From Chloroflexus islandicus (GTDB lineage: Bacteria > Chloroflexota > Chloroflexia > Chloroflexales > Chloroflexaceae), in assembly GCF_001650695.1 (NCBI RefSeq), contig NZ_LWQS01000048.1:1-63386 (forward strand): a stretch of 63,386 nt of DNA, given 5' to 3'. The stretch's first letter is position 1. Every line of letters starts with the position of its first letter. Shown here one piece after another: positions 1 to 8,809 of this stretch. The translations under genes were made by a program, and so were the position numbers. The notes below the pieces were generated by a model. It was not told the origin of the DNA and did no database searches. It saw only the letters and a program-made list of their open reading frames with translations.

Positions 1-215
1 GCCCTTTAGGGCCGGGTTCGGGACAGAACGTATGAGCGTAGATGTAGGTTATAGCTTTGCGATGCGCTGGTTTACCCCCACCCCCCTCCCCGATCCCACT
101 AGCGCGGGAGAGGGGGCGTGGAGAGCCGGGTTTTGAGGCATCGCCAAGCGATCAACGGTTATACTCGACCAAATTTCTGTCCGCCCCTTAACCTAGCGGG
201 GGTGAGGGAAGTCAT
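1..215. repeat. Composite interspersed repeat (window-edge copy)
   Basis: Non-coding. It contains the modules seen in the other repeat fields of the window: a GGACAGAAC word, AGATGTAGGTTATAGCTTTG, a CCCCCACCCCC...GCGCGGGAGAGGGGG hairpin block, a GCATCGCCAAGCGATCAACGG block and CTGTCCGCCCC. The end of a GGCCCT...GGGCCGG hairpin lies at the window edge, so the element probably continues outside. No ORF is credible here. Confidence 0.7.
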
Positions 216-1163
216 TTAATAATGCTTCCGCAAATCCATCCCCGCATAGAGCACCGCCACTTGTTCGGCATACCCATTAAACGGCAGCGTCTTGCGCCGG
301 CCCATCTCGCCAATCCGCCGCTCGGTGGCCTGCGACCAGCGCGGGTGCGGCACGTCAGGGTTGACATTGGCGTAAAAGCCGTATTCGTGCGGCGCAACCG
401 CCATCCAGAGCGAGACCGGCATCGTATCGGTCAACTCAATCTTGACGATCGATTTAATGCTCTTAAAGCCATACTTCCACGGCACTACCAATCGCAACGG
501 CGCGCCATTCTGCGGCAACAGCGTGCGTCCATACAGGCCAGTGCTGAGGATTGTCAAATCGTGCATCGCCTCATCGATCCGCAACCCCTCGGCATACGGC
601 CACGGAAAGTAGCGATCGCGCTGGCCCGGCATCTGGTCGGAATCGTAGAGCGTCTCGAAACGCACGTATTGGGCTTGGGCGGTTGGCTCAACCAGCGCCA
701 GCAGCTTGTGCAGCGGGAACCCCTGCCACGGGATGACCATCGACCAGCCTTCTACGCAGCGCAGCCGGTAAATCCGCTCTTCTTGATCGAACATCTGCAA
801 GATGTCTTCGATCGCGAAAATACGCGGATTGCGCACCATCCCCGTCACCTCAACCGTCCACGGCTGGGTGACAAAATTGGCGGCGCGGCGAGCGACCGCT
901 TCTTTGTCGGTGGTGAATTCGTAGAAATTGTTATAGTTGGTGATCTGTGCAAAGGTGTTGGCCGGATCACCCAACTCGTCGCGCAGGCCGGCATTGGCGG
1001 CAGGTGAGGGCTGATCGTCTTGCGCCGGACTGGTGCTCACACCGCAGGCGCTGAGTAATGCTCCCACCCCCAGCGCACCCAACCCGCGCAAGAGCGCGCG
1101 CCGGTTGACATAGACCGATTCGGGGGTAATATCTGATGAGCGGATCGCCGGATCGCGGTACAT
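216..1163 (-). CDS. msrP: MsrP-like molybdopterin-dependent oxidoreductase (YedY family)
   Basis: A 315-aa protein of the sulfite-oxidase-fold family. Its best-known member, MsrP, reduces methionine sulfoxide in periplasmic proteins using Mo-molybdopterin. The N-terminus carries a twin-arginine motif (R21-R22) and a lipobox-like LLSAC (C40), which fits Tat export and possibly lipidation. The family block Y-R-L-R-C-V-E-G-W places the Mo-ligand cysteine at about C136, followed by the typical I-P-W-x-G-F-P. NYNNFYEF near 76-83 is also typical. The heme-membrane partner MsrQ is not in the window. The Shine-Dalgarno sequence is weak, so the exact start is uncertain. Confidence 0.88.
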   Translation of the reverse strand: MYRDPAIRSSDITPESVYVNRRALLRGLGALGVGALLSACGVSTSPAQDDQPSPAANAGLRDELGDPANTFAQITNYNNFYEFTTDKEAVARRAANFVTQPWTVEVTGMVRNPRIFAIEDILQMFDQEERIYRLRCVEGWSMVIPWQGFPLHKLLALVEPTAQAQYVRFETLYDSDQMPGQRDRYFPWPYAEGLRIDEAMHDLTILSTGLYGRTLLPQNGAPLRLVVPWKYGFKSIKSIVKIELTDTMPVSLWMAVAPHEYGFYANVNPDVPHPRWSQATERRIGEMGRRKTLPFNGYAEQVAVLYAGMDLRKHY

Positions 1164-1405
1164 GTGGGGGTCTTTCTAGGGATGACATCATGGTAGCCGG
1201 TAGAGACGCACGGTCGTGCGTTTCATTGGCGACGCACGGCCGTGCGTCTTTACGGGTGATGCAATGATTTCATGCCGATCATACGGAAACGCACGGCTGT
1301 GCGTCCTTACGGGTGATGCAATGATTTCATGCCTATCATACGGAGACGCACGGCCGTGCGTCTCTACAGGTATTATACGCCGTTACCCTGTAACCGGATG
1401 TGCGT
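1164..1405. repeat. Array of four short palindromic repeats, partly in a 60-bp tandem
   Basis: This intergenic stretch between two minus-strand genes contains four GACGCACGG...CCGTGCGTC-type palindromes, at about 1200-1223, 1231-1248, 1285-1309 and 1342-1368. The last two lie in a direct tandem with a period of about 60 bp whose spacer reads ACGGGTGATGCAATGATTTC. Part of the window-wide palindromic family. Confidence 0.85.
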
Positions 1406-1990
1406 TTATTCATCCACCAACGCCAAAATCAACCGGCGCACCTGCCACAACCGGCGGTCGGCGCCTTCGGGCCGCACACCGAGGTCATCACGGATTTGGC
1501 TGATTTGCAATCTAATGGAATCGATCGGGCCTTTTTGCGGCTCGACACTGAGCTGGTACGCGCGGTCGAGGGCGCGGCGGGCGGTCATTAAGGCCCGGTC
1601 AGCTTCGGCGAAGTCGTTGCGTTGCAGCGCCTGCACCGCCTCATCGAGCGTGATTGCGGCGCGCAACAAGTGGGTGGCGGCGCGTAATTGCGCGTTTTCC
1701 GCTTGTAGATCGAGAATCGTCAGCCGGAGCAGGCCATCGTCAAGCTGCGCCGTCGGCAGTGCCGGTTGTGGTGAGGGGAGTGGGGTGGGTGGCGCCGTCG
1801 GGGCCGGCGTGGCCGTAGCGATCTGCGGCGCTGCCGGTGCAGGGGCCGGCAGCACCCAGTAGTACATCGTAAGGAAGAGCGCTAAGCTAGCGGTGATGGT
1901 GAGGACGTGCGGCGCAAGCAAACGCACATACCGCTGCCAGCGTCCCGGCAGCGGCGATGATGGTGGCGGCGTGTCATGAACAGATGACAT
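1406..1990 (-). CDS. Single-pass membrane protein with C-terminal coiled coil
   Basis: Not recognised as a named family. With the ATG at 1990 it is 194 aa. An upstream TTG would give 217 aa, and neither start has a good Shine-Dalgarno sequence. A short cytoplasmic stretch is followed by one hydrophobic segment (LTITASLALFLTMYYWVL), an Ala/Pro/Thr-rich linker, then about 110 residues rich in Leu, Ala, Arg and Glu with heptad-like spacing. The tail resembles proteins that sit on the outer face of the membrane and dimerise, but no function can be assigned. Confidence 0.6.
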   Translation of the reverse strand: MSSVHDTPPPSSPLPGRWQRYVRLLAPHVLTITASLALFLTMYYWVLPAPAPAAPQIATATPAPTAPPTPLPSPQPALPTAQLDDGLLRLTILDLQAENAQLRAATHLLRAAITLDEAVQALQRNDFAEADRALMTARRALDRAYQLSVEPQKGPIDSIRLQISQIRDDLGVRPEGADRRLWQVRRLILALVDE

Positions 1991-2137
1991 TGCGGCAAAG
2001 GGATTGCACTTGTCACCCACGTGGAGCGAACAGCGATCCGGTGAACGTGGCTTCGGCAAACAAGCAGCCGGCGTATCGACACCCGGCTGCCGCCGGTCTT
2101 CAGCACCATTCGCTAGACTATGCCAAGCGAGCCAACC

Positions 2138-2527
2138 CTAGGGTTGCACTTTTGGCCCATACTTAAAAAGCTTTAAGCGGTAGCCGTTAGGATCCGCAAT
2201 GATAAAGCCGTATGGCCCTTTGGCTGTTGCATACCGCGCGCGAAGATCCTCGACGATCAGAATTCGCCTTGCCAACTCTTCGTAAAGGTCATCAACTGCC
2301 TCAAACGAACTAAGTTCGAGACCAATAAACCTGATCCCATCCGGTTCAGGCGGGCCTTTGGCTTCAAACCGCAAGACGAACCCGTCCGCCAGTGTGATCG
2401 CGAGCACACCCACCGTCTCGTCATAATAAGCAGGCGTCAGACCGAGCGTGTTCGCATAGAAGTCACGCGTCTCGCGCAAGCGATCGGTCAGCAAACAGAT
2501 ATGCTGGCAACGCACGACCGCGGCCAT
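2138..2527 (-). CDS. VOC (glyoxalase/bleomycin-resistance fold) family protein
   Basis: A 129-aa protein. It begins with a typical VOC strand-helix pattern (Q-H-I-C-L-L-T-D-R-L-R-E-T-R-D-F-Y), has a central V-L-A-I-T-L-A-D-G-F-V-L-R-F strand, and ends G-P-Y-G-F-I-I-A-D-P-N-G-Y-R-L-K-L-F, the family's C-terminal metal-site strand. The substrate cannot be told. The ATG directly abuts the stop codon of the upstream ANTAR regulator gene (TAAATG), so the two are almost certainly co-transcribed and perhaps translationally coupled. Confidence 0.8.
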   Translation of the reverse strand: MAAVVRCQHICLLTDRLRETRDFYANTLGLTPAYYDETVGVLAITLADGFVLRFEAKGPPEPDGIRFIGLELSSFEAVDDLYEELARRILIVEDLRARYATAKGPYGFIIADPNGYRLKLFKYGPKVQP

Positions 2528-3103
2528 TTAAATCTCGTGCGCCAGCAAGATGGCCTGCGCAATCTCCTTCATCGACTTGCGCGTATTCATCGACAGTTGC
2601 TGGATCTTGCGGAAGGCTTCCGCCTCTTTCAAGCCTTGGGTGTCCATCAAGATGCCCTTGGCCCGCTCGACCAGCTTGCGGGTTTCGAGCGTCTCTTTCA
2701 GGTCGGCTACTTGCCGATCCATCTCAAGGAATTCTTGATAGCGGGCAATCGCAATCTCGATCGCGGGCAACAGCTCGGCCTCGCGGAACGGCTTGACGAT
2801 ATAGTTCACGACGCCAGCTTCCTTGGCCCGCTCGACCAGATCGCGGTCGGAATAGGCGGTGAGCAACAGCACCGGCGCAATCTTCTCTTCGGTCAGAATC
2901 CGCGCTGCCTGAATGCCGTCGAGTTTCGGCATCTTGATATCCATCAAGACCAGATCGGGGCGCAGCTCGCGGGCGAGGTTGATCACGCTCACGCCGTCGC
3001 CGGCTTCGCCGACCACCAGATAGCCGAGACTGACGAGCGTCTCTTTCAGATTCATGCGGATGATCGATTCGTCGTCGGCGATCACCAGTCGCGTCTGGGG
3101 CAT
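2528..3103 (-). CDS. Response regulator with ANTAR RNA-binding output domain
   Basis: 191 aa. Residues 1-120 form a CheY-like receiver with D10/D11, phospho-acceptor D55 in V-L-M-D-I-K-M-P, a conserved T at L-L-T-A-Y-S and K104 in V-K-P-F. About residues 125-190 are a short coiled linker and an ANTAR domain (R-K-L-V-E-R-A-K-G-I-L-M...A-F-R-K-I-Q). ANTAR proteins usually act as antiterminators by binding twin stem-loops in leader RNAs. No cognate histidine kinase is adjacent. A purine-rich GGAGAGAG precedes the ATG. It leads a two-gene unit with the VOC gene. Confidence 0.9.
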   Translation of the reverse strand: MPQTRLVIADDESIIRMNLKETLVSLGYLVVGEAGDGVSVINLARELRPDLVLMDIKMPKLDGIQAARILTEEKIAPVLLLTAYSDRDLVERAKEAGVVNYIVKPFREAELLPAIEIAIARYQEFLEMDRQVADLKETLETRKLVERAKGILMDTQGLKEAEAFRKIQQLSMNTRKSMKEIAQAILLAHEI

Positions 3104-3245
3104 ACGCTCTCTCCTCTATCGTGATTGGCAACCTGCGGCAGGCTGCATCGGTGGCTGATTGATTTATGCGGGCAGTATAGCATTCAATCGTTCGCCGATC
3201 AACCGTCTAGCGAACGATTTTGTGCCCGCTTGACACTATACCGTA

Positions 3246-5900
3246 TTATAACCCAAGCAGTTTCCGTAACAAATCATCATCATTGCCGGTGCGCTGGCCT
3301 AAGGTGGGATCAGCAGGCAATTCGGTTTCGTCGAGCCGGCGGGTGGCGCGGGGCTGATCTGGCGGTTCGGCGCGATGCCAGTCGGGGTCGAATTCCGGCT
3401 CTGGCGCAGCTAATTCCGCTTGCCAGCGTTCACGCTCGGCGGGCGGCAAGTCGGCTGCCGTATCATCGTCAAGCGGCCCTAGCTCCATCTGCCAACGTTC
3501 ACGCTCGGCGGGCGGCAGATCGTTCCAGTCTACCGGTTGATCGATCACGGGTTCTAGGCGCGCTGGCTCATACCCGTTGCGCAACACGCTTGCCGGTGCG
3601 TCAAACCAAGCATCAAGCTCGTTATTGCCCAGTGGATCAGGTTGGTGGGGCGGCTGGCCGGGCGCGCTGTGGCTCCGGTTGGCCGGCCGATCAGCGGCTG
3701 CCGGCCATTGATCAGTTTGGCGAACGTTCGCGCTGGTCGTCGGCTGCGATGTCACTGCGCTTGATGGTTGGGTTTGGCGGCTTGCCGTCCGGGTTGGTTG
3801 TCGCCATGCCGGCCCGCTGCGGGTTGCCCGCTCTCGATTGCCCGGTTTGTCTCCCAATCGCAACAGTGAGCGTCCGCTGGATGTGGTTGGTTGTTCGTCA
3901 TCGATCGCTTCAGCCGGCGGAGCAGCGGTTGGTTTGTTGCGGCGCGAAAAATTGCGCAGCCAGTTTTGCCATGGTTCAGCCGCTGCGGCTGGTGCGCCCT
4001 CGGTGGCTGGCGGCGGGCTGGCCGAGCGGTAGCCGCTGCGGCTGCTGCGCGAGCTCGCTACAGGATGCTGCTCGATGTAGCGATAAAAGTCATACATCAT
4101 ATATAACAGTAACCCAACTGCCGCTAAACCCAATACGATAATGACAGGCATCATCCATTCCGCTCCACCGCTACTGCTCTGCGCCACGTTCCTGCTCGTT
4201 GCCGGAGCCGTTGGGGTTGCTATTGCCGATGGCGCCGTTGCATTCGGCGCAACGGTAGCTGGACAGAGCACACTCGTCGCTTGCGCCCCTACTTCACGCC
4301 CCAGCAACCCTAACCGCACTTGCCAGATTGGTTGTTCGGGCAACGGTGCAACCGGATCCAGCTCAAACCGGGCCCGTTCAAAGTACTGTACCACCAGATC
4401 GCGTCCCGACAGCGGATCGCGCTCGGTCAACGCGCCACTGATGGGGTAGCCAAACACACTCAGGCCGCCATACCGCTCGTAGAACGCGCGAAACCGTGGA
4501 TGAGCGAACGCGGCGGGATCGTTCAAATCGGTGCGCGGCGTCACTGCTTGATCGGGATATGCTAGCCGGAAGGCTACTGTCCCGAGATGCGAACCGAGCA
4601 CCCGGTTGGGCCAATCGTTGGCTGGATGTAATTCGAGCCGCTGGCGTTCGGTATAGAGCACGGCTACTTCTTGCCGGCAATCGCCGGCCAATTCGCGGCG
4701 CACCGGGCCGAGCGGCAGGCCGAGCAGGGCAATCGCTTCGAGCAGGTCGCGCCGTTGGTCACTGCCGAAGGTTTGGTAAAAGCGGGCAAAATCGCCGGTA
4801 ATTGGCGTTTCGGGCGCTTCGGGCAAGAACAGCGGCGGGCAGACCTCGATCTTGCTCGTGGGGGGCAGGGGCGCAATCACCTGCAACTGGCCGGGATCAC
4901 CCATCAATGCTGAGAGGTCACGGGGCGCGACCGGTAAAGGCGCTGGGCCGCGATTGCCGTTGCCGGGGGTGATCGGCAAATAGCGGATGCCGGTTACACG
5001 GGCCGCGCCATCGGCGTCGCGCGTAACCCCTACATACATCAATACTGCCGGTGTTTCCGCCGCGCCAATCAGGTCGCCGGCGGAAAAGATGGCCAGACCT
5101 TCGCGATCCCCGGCGCGCACCCAGTCAACTGTCGCCGTTACCCCCGGAATGCTGCCGATGACGACGTCTGCGCCGGCGGCAATCAGGTTACGCGCAGCGT
5201 TGATTCGGGCCTGTGCCGGATCAGGATCGTTTGGTTGGCCCCATGCCGCCATCACCACAACCAGATCGGTCTGGCGGCGGGCTTGCTCGATGGCAGAACT
5301 GATTGCTGGCAACACCCCGGCAGCATCGGCCAAGAGGTTGATCTGGCCGCGCGGATCGGCATTGCCGCCGAGACCCCACGTTGCGCTGAGGAAGCCGAGC
5401 GTCAACGGCGACGCCGGATGCGGCACCGTAACCTTCAAAAACGGCGGCAGCGTCTCGCCGCCGGGGGCAGCGCCGTGCTGGTAGATGCCGTAGCGGGCTA
5501 AGGTTTGCAGGGTAGCGTCAACCCCAGCCGGCCCGCGATCGAGCAGGCGGGGATGGGCGGCGCCGAGCAAAAGCAGATTGCTTTCGGCCAGCGCGGCGGC
5601 CAGCGCCGGCGCCGGGCCGCCGGCTAATGGCCCGGCCAGCGTCGCCAAGCCGAGATCAGCGGCAGCCAGAAATGGGCGCAACGGCGCAAACGACTCGGCA
5701 TAGCTGGGGGTCTCGATCCCGCCGGGAAGGAGGGCATCGGGGGTAATCGCGCCAGCAACTGCTAGCGTATATTGCACCGAATCGCCAGCGCCACACCGGT
5801 TAAGCGCCCAACGCGGCCCGGCTGGCGGTTGGGCCTGCGCTGCGGGTGTGGTAATGAATGTGACCAATATGGTAAAAATGAGCAACAGCCGGCTCATCAT
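3246..5900 (-). CDS. Secreted/membrane protein with degenerate CapA-like fold and cytoplasmic tail
   Basis: The start chosen is the ATG at 5900 after GAGGTGAGG, giving 884 aa with a signal peptide. Residues of roughly 35-340 follow the CapA/PgsA metallophosphatase-like pattern (Y-A-E-S-F-A-P-L-R-P-F-L, I-A-A-G-A-D-V-V-I-G, I-F-S-A-G-D-L-I), but the metal-binding positions are replaced. Two repeats of the F-G-Y-P/Q-Y-F-E-R-A-R-F-E type follow at about 370-560. The next parts are a Pro/Ala linker, one membrane helix near 590-615 and a long Pro/Arg/Ser-rich tail. The tail ends with a duplicated L-P-P-A-E-R-E-R-W-Q motif. Probable role: envelope binding or scaffolding rather than catalysis. Confidence 0.7.
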   Translation of the reverse strand: MMSRLLLIFTILVTFITTPAAQAQPPAGPRWALNRCGAGDSVQYTLAVAGAITPDALLPGGIETPSYAESFAPLRPFLAAADLGLATLAGPLAGGPAPALAAALAESNLLLLGAAHPRLLDRGPAGVDATLQTLARYGIYQHGAAPGGETLPPFLKVTVPHPASPLTLGFLSATWGLGGNADPRGQINLLADAAGVLPAISSAIEQARRQTDLVVVMAAWGQPNDPDPAQARINAARNLIAAGADVVIGSIPGVTATVDWVRAGDREGLAIFSAGDLIGAAETPAVLMYVGVTRDADGAARVTGIRYLPITPGNGNRGPAPLPVAPRDLSALMGDPGQLQVIAPLPPTSKIEVCPPLFLPEAPETPITGDFARFYQTFGSDQRRDLLEAIALLGLPLGPVRRELAGDCRQEVAVLYTERQRLELHPANDWPNRVLGSHLGTVAFRLAYPDQAVTPRTDLNDPAAFAHPRFRAFYERYGGLSVFGYPISGALTERDPLSGRDLVVQYFERARFELDPVAPLPEQPIWQVRLGLLGREVGAQATSVLCPATVAPNATAPSAIATPTAPATSRNVAQSSSGGAEWMMPVIIVLGLAAVGLLLYMMYDFYRYIEQHPVASSRSSRSGYRSASPPPATEGAPAAAAEPWQNWLRNFSRRNKPTAAPPAEAIDDEQPTTSSGRSLLRLGDKPGNRERATRSGPAWRQPTRTASRQTQPSSAVTSQPTTSANVRQTDQWPAAADRPANRSHSAPGQPPHQPDPLGNNELDAWFDAPASVLRNGYEPARLEPVIDQPVDWNDLPPAERERWQMELGPLDDDTAADLPPAERERWQAELAAPEPEFDPDWHRAEPPDQPRATRRLDETELPADPTLGQRTGNDDDLLRKLLGL

Positions 5901-5983
5901 CGTCGCCTCACCTCTGCCAATCGTTGGTTCAGAGGTTTGCACCGGCCTGCGGTTGGCCGGATTGCAACAATTGTACTACATGA

Positions 5984-6820
5984 TTAGCCGCTGCGGCGAC
6001 GGAGGTGCGAACCGGCCCACACCAGCGCGAAGATCAGCGTGCTGGTGAGCACAATTGCGGCGCCTGATGCAATGCTGAGGTAGTACGAGGCGTAGAGGCC
6101 AACCACGCCGGCCAGCATCGCCAAGAGTGCCGCTGCGATCATCATTGTGTGCATGCGATGGGTGAAAAAGGCGGCGGTAGCCGGCGGCGTCACGAGGATG
6201 GCTAATGTCAATGCGACCCCGACAGTCTGGATCGCAACCACAATCGCGACCGCCAACATTGTCAAGATTAAGAAATCGAAGAAGCGCACCGGCAAGCGCA
6301 ATGTTGCTGCCAGCACCGGATCGAACGTAATGACCATCAGTTCTTTGTAGAAGAGCGCAATCGCTGCCAACACCACTGCCCCAAACACGGCGATCCGCCA
6401 CAAATCGCTCTCGCTCACACCCAAAATATTCCCAAACAGAACATGCGACAGATCAACCGCCGAGTTTCGCACCGTCGAAATCAGGGCCACGCCGAGCGCA
6501 AACATTGCCGCAAAGACGATCCCGATCGCGGTATCTTCGCGCATGCGGGTTGCCCGGCTCACCGCGCCAATCGAAAACGAGCTGACCAGCGCCGCTCCCA
6601 ATGCCCACCAAAAGAGCGCGCCGCGATCAGCACCGTTGATCAGGTACCCGACCGCAATGCCGGGCAAGATCGTGTGGGCCAGCGCATCGCCTAAAAAGGC
6701 CATGCCGCGCAAGACCACATATACCCCGACCACTGCGCAGACAAGGCCGACCAGCAGCGCGGCAATCAAGCCGCGTTGCATAAAGGGGTAGGCCAGCGGG
6801 GCGGTAAGCAGCTCGATCAT
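5984..6820 (-). CDS. znuB: Zinc/manganese ABC transporter permease (ZnuB/MntB family)
   Basis: A 278-aa polytopic protein with about eight hydrophobic segments, of the ABC-3 family that imports Zn2+ or Mn2+. Diagnostic stretches are Y-V-V-L-R-G-M-A-F-L-G-D-A-L-A-H-T-I-L-P-G near residues 34-54 and V-A-I-Q-T-V-G-V-A-L near 202-211. Its ATG overlaps the stop of the upstream ATPase gene (ATGA), so it is the last gene of a three-gene operon. Metal specificity cannot be decided from the permease alone. Confidence 0.92.
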   Translation of the reverse strand: MIELLTAPLAYPFMQRGLIAALLVGLVCAVVGVYVVLRGMAFLGDALAHTILPGIAVGYLINGADRGALFWWALGAALVSSFSIGAVSRATRMREDTAIGIVFAAMFALGVALISTVRNSAVDLSHVLFGNILGVSESDLWRIAVFGAVVLAAIALFYKELMVITFDPVLAATLRLPVRFFDFLILTMLAVAIVVAIQTVGVALTLAILVTPPATAAFFTHRMHTMMIAAALLAMLAGVVGLYASYYLSIASGAAIVLTSTLIFALVWAGSHLRRRSG

Positions 6821-7644
6821 AGGGTGCCATCCGGGGTTGGATTGCAGCAGGTGTCGGCGACGGTCAGTAATCCATCGCCGCTGCTGAGCAGATGGAGATG
6901 GCCGCCATACGTGGCGACCAGATTGGCGGCAGTGAAGGCTTCGCGGGCCGGCGCATACGCAATCAGCCGCCGGTTCAGCAGCATCACCCGGTCAAAGTAG
7001 CGGGCCGCTTGCTGCAAATCGTGCAGCGCGGTCAAAATCGTGACCCCCTCGGCGCGCAACGCCGCCAGCGCGCGAAAGATTTCATCTTGGGAAGGAATAT
7101 CCAACCCCACCAGCGGCTCATCCATTAACAACAGGCGCGCTTCTTGGGCTAGCGCCCGCGCCAAAAAGACCCGTTGCTGCTGCCCGCCTGATAAGTGCCC
7201 GATTTGGCGGTTGGCGAAGGCGGCTAATCCCACCCGTTCCAGCGCCCGCTGCACTAATAGTCGATCGTGGTGGGATGGCCGGCGCAAGAGCCCGATGCGT
7301 CCTACCCGACCCATCAAGACCACATCACTGACCGAAACCGGAAAGCGCCAATCGACTTGCAACCGCTGCGGCACATACGCGATCGTATTTGGTTCGGCCC
7401 GCTCGGCGCCAAAGAAGCGAATCTCGCCAGAGGTAATCGGTTGTAGGCCGGCAATCGCTTTGAGCAGAGTGCTCTTGCCGGCGCCGTTGGGGCCGACGAT
7501 CGCGATCTGTTCACCGGCCTGAATATCGACCGAAACGTCGCTCAGCGCCTCGGTTTGGCGGTAGCGCACCGTCAGATGGCGGATAGCGAGTGCTGGGACA
7601 GTGGTGGCCACTGTCGCCGGTGTCGTCAGTGCAGAAACGGTCAT
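6817..7644 (-). CDS. znuC: Metal ABC transporter ATP-binding protein (ZnuC/MntA type)
   Basis: 275 aa from the ATG at 7644, chosen because GGAGG lies at the right distance; a longer in-frame ORF upstream lacks family sequence. It shows Walker A (G-P-N-G-A-G-K-S-T), the Q-loop, signature L-S-G-G-Q-Q-Q-R, Walker B (L-L-L-M-D-E-P) and the switch histidine (T-A-L-H-D-L). It energises uptake through the downstream permease, with which it shares a 4-nt stop/start overlap. The gap to the binding-protein gene is about 100 nt. Confidence 0.93.
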   Translation of the reverse strand: MTVSALTTPATVATTVPALAIRHLTVRYRQTEALSDVSVDIQAGEQIAIVGPNGAGKSTLLKAIAGLQPITSGEIRFFGAERAEPNTIAYVPQRLQVDWRFPVSVSDVVLMGRVGRIGLLRRPSHHDRLLVQRALERVGLAAFANRQIGHLSGGQQQRVFLARALAQEARLLLMDEPLVGLDIPSQDEIFRALAALRAEGVTILTALHDLQQAARYFDRVMLLNRRLIAYAPAREAFTAANLVATYGGHLHLLSSGDGLLTVADTCCNPTPDGTL

Positions 7645-7741
7645 CGTCAGCCTCCGCCAAATCGTTGGAACGGGCGAACATGCGTCAGCCGTTCCGCATG
7701 CGCCACCCGCGCAGCGCTCCCATTGTAGCCGAGAAATCGCA

Positions 7742-8740
7742 TTATCCGCGCAGCGCATCAACCATCTGAGTGACATTGTAGCGCATATAATCGATGTACG
7801 TCGCTCCCGGCCCGTTCGCGTCAGTCAGTGACTCGGTCAGCACGCGCACAATCTTCGCCCCCGTATCGCGGGCAATCTGTTCAGCCAGTTGCTGGTTAGC
7901 AATGTCGCCAACGAAAATCGCAGTGACGCCATAATCGGCGATCAGGTCTTGCAGCGCTGCCAACTCTTGGGCCGAAGGCGCGGCGCTGGTGCTGACGCCG
8001 GGAATGATTGCCCCTACTTGCCGCAACCCGTACCGGTCAGCCATATAGCCAAAGATCATGTGATCCGACACGATCAACCGGCGTTCGGCGGGAATCGCAG
8101 CGAACTGCTCGGCAATCCAGCGATCAAGCTCGTCGAGCTGGCGCTGATACTCGGCGGCGCGCGTGGTGTAGGTATCTGCTCCGGCTGGATCAAGCCGGCT
8201 CAGGGTTGACGCAATCACATCAACCCACGCTTTGACGTTGGCCGGATCAGTCCACGTGTGACCGTCAACCTTATCGGCCTCGTGGCTATGCGCGTCATCG
8301 TGACTATGCTCGTCACCGTGTTCATCATGCATGTGGCCGCTCGCCTCTTCCTCGCTCATGGTGCGTAAAGCGAGATTTTCTGACAACGACACCACTGGCG
8401 CCTGCGTACCCGAACTGGCTATCAGGCGCTCGATAAATTCTTCATAGCCCGCGCCAACGATAAAGATAGCCTTGGCCGCATTCACCCGCGCGAGATCCTG
8501 CGGGGTTGGTTCATAGTTGTGCCCGTCAGCTCCAGCCGGAACAATAGTATCGACCTGCACCCGCTCACCGCCGACTTGGCGCACCACATCGGCCACGATG
8601 CTGGTGCTGGCCATCACTGCCATCGGTTCCGCCGCGGCGCCGGCAGGGGTGGCAGTAGGTTGGCTCGCCGGGGTCTGGCCGCACGCTGCGATCAGCAGCA
8701 TCGCGATAGCGATAACGGTGATGTGGTGTATCCATTTCAT
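7742..8740 (-). CDS. znuA: Zinc (or manganese) ABC transporter substrate-binding lipoprotein
   Basis: 332 aa from the ATG at 8740, preceded by GGAGG. It has a lipoprotein signal (L-L-I-A-A-C, C20) and the cluster A-I fold: I-V-A-D-V-V-R-Q-V-G-G near the N-terminus, the metal-ligand H in D-G-H-N-Y-E, and S-D-H-M-I-F-G-Y in the C-terminal lobe. A His/Asp/Glu-rich loop (about 135-160, H-M-H-D-E-H-G-D-E-H-S-H) precedes D-G-H-T-W. Such loops are typical of zinc rather than manganese binders. It is the first gene of the znuA-znuC-znuB unit and has a palindrome immediately upstream of its Shine-Dalgarno sequence. Confidence 0.9.
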   Translation of the reverse strand: MKWIHHITVIAIAMLLIAACGQTPASQPTATPAGAAAEPMAVMASTSIVADVVRQVGGERVQVDTIVPAGADGHNYEPTPQDLARVNAAKAIFIVGAGYEEFIERLIASSGTQAPVVSLSENLALRTMSEEEASGHMHDEHGDEHSHDDAHSHEADKVDGHTWTDPANVKAWVDVIASTLSRLDPAGADTYTTRAAEYQRQLDELDRWIAEQFAAIPAERRLIVSDHMIFGYMADRYGLRQVGAIIPGVSTSAAPSAQELAALQDLIADYGVTAIFVGDIANQQLAEQIARDTGAKIVRVLTESLTDANGPGATYIDYMRYNVTQMVDALRG

Positions 8741-8757
8741 GGTATTGCCTCCATTAA

Positions 8758-8772
8758 TGAAACATTGTTTCA
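8758..8772 (-). promoter_or_regulatory. Candidate operator palindrome of the metal-uptake operon
   Basis: A perfect inverted repeat, TGAAAC-att-GTTTCA, lies 17 nt before the znuA start codon and just upstream of GGAGG. Its place in the leader of a metal importer suggests a metalloregulator site (Fur/Zur or DtxR/MntR class). The regulator is not in this window. Confidence 0.5.
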
Positions 8773-8809
8773 ATAAATTATGATACATACCGGGTGAATT
8801 GTCAAACAT

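Noticed and set aside
222-1007. Long plus-strand ORF opposite msrP
   Set aside because: Shadow ORF: Arg/His-rich composition, no domain, and the minus strand encodes a clear MsrP protein.
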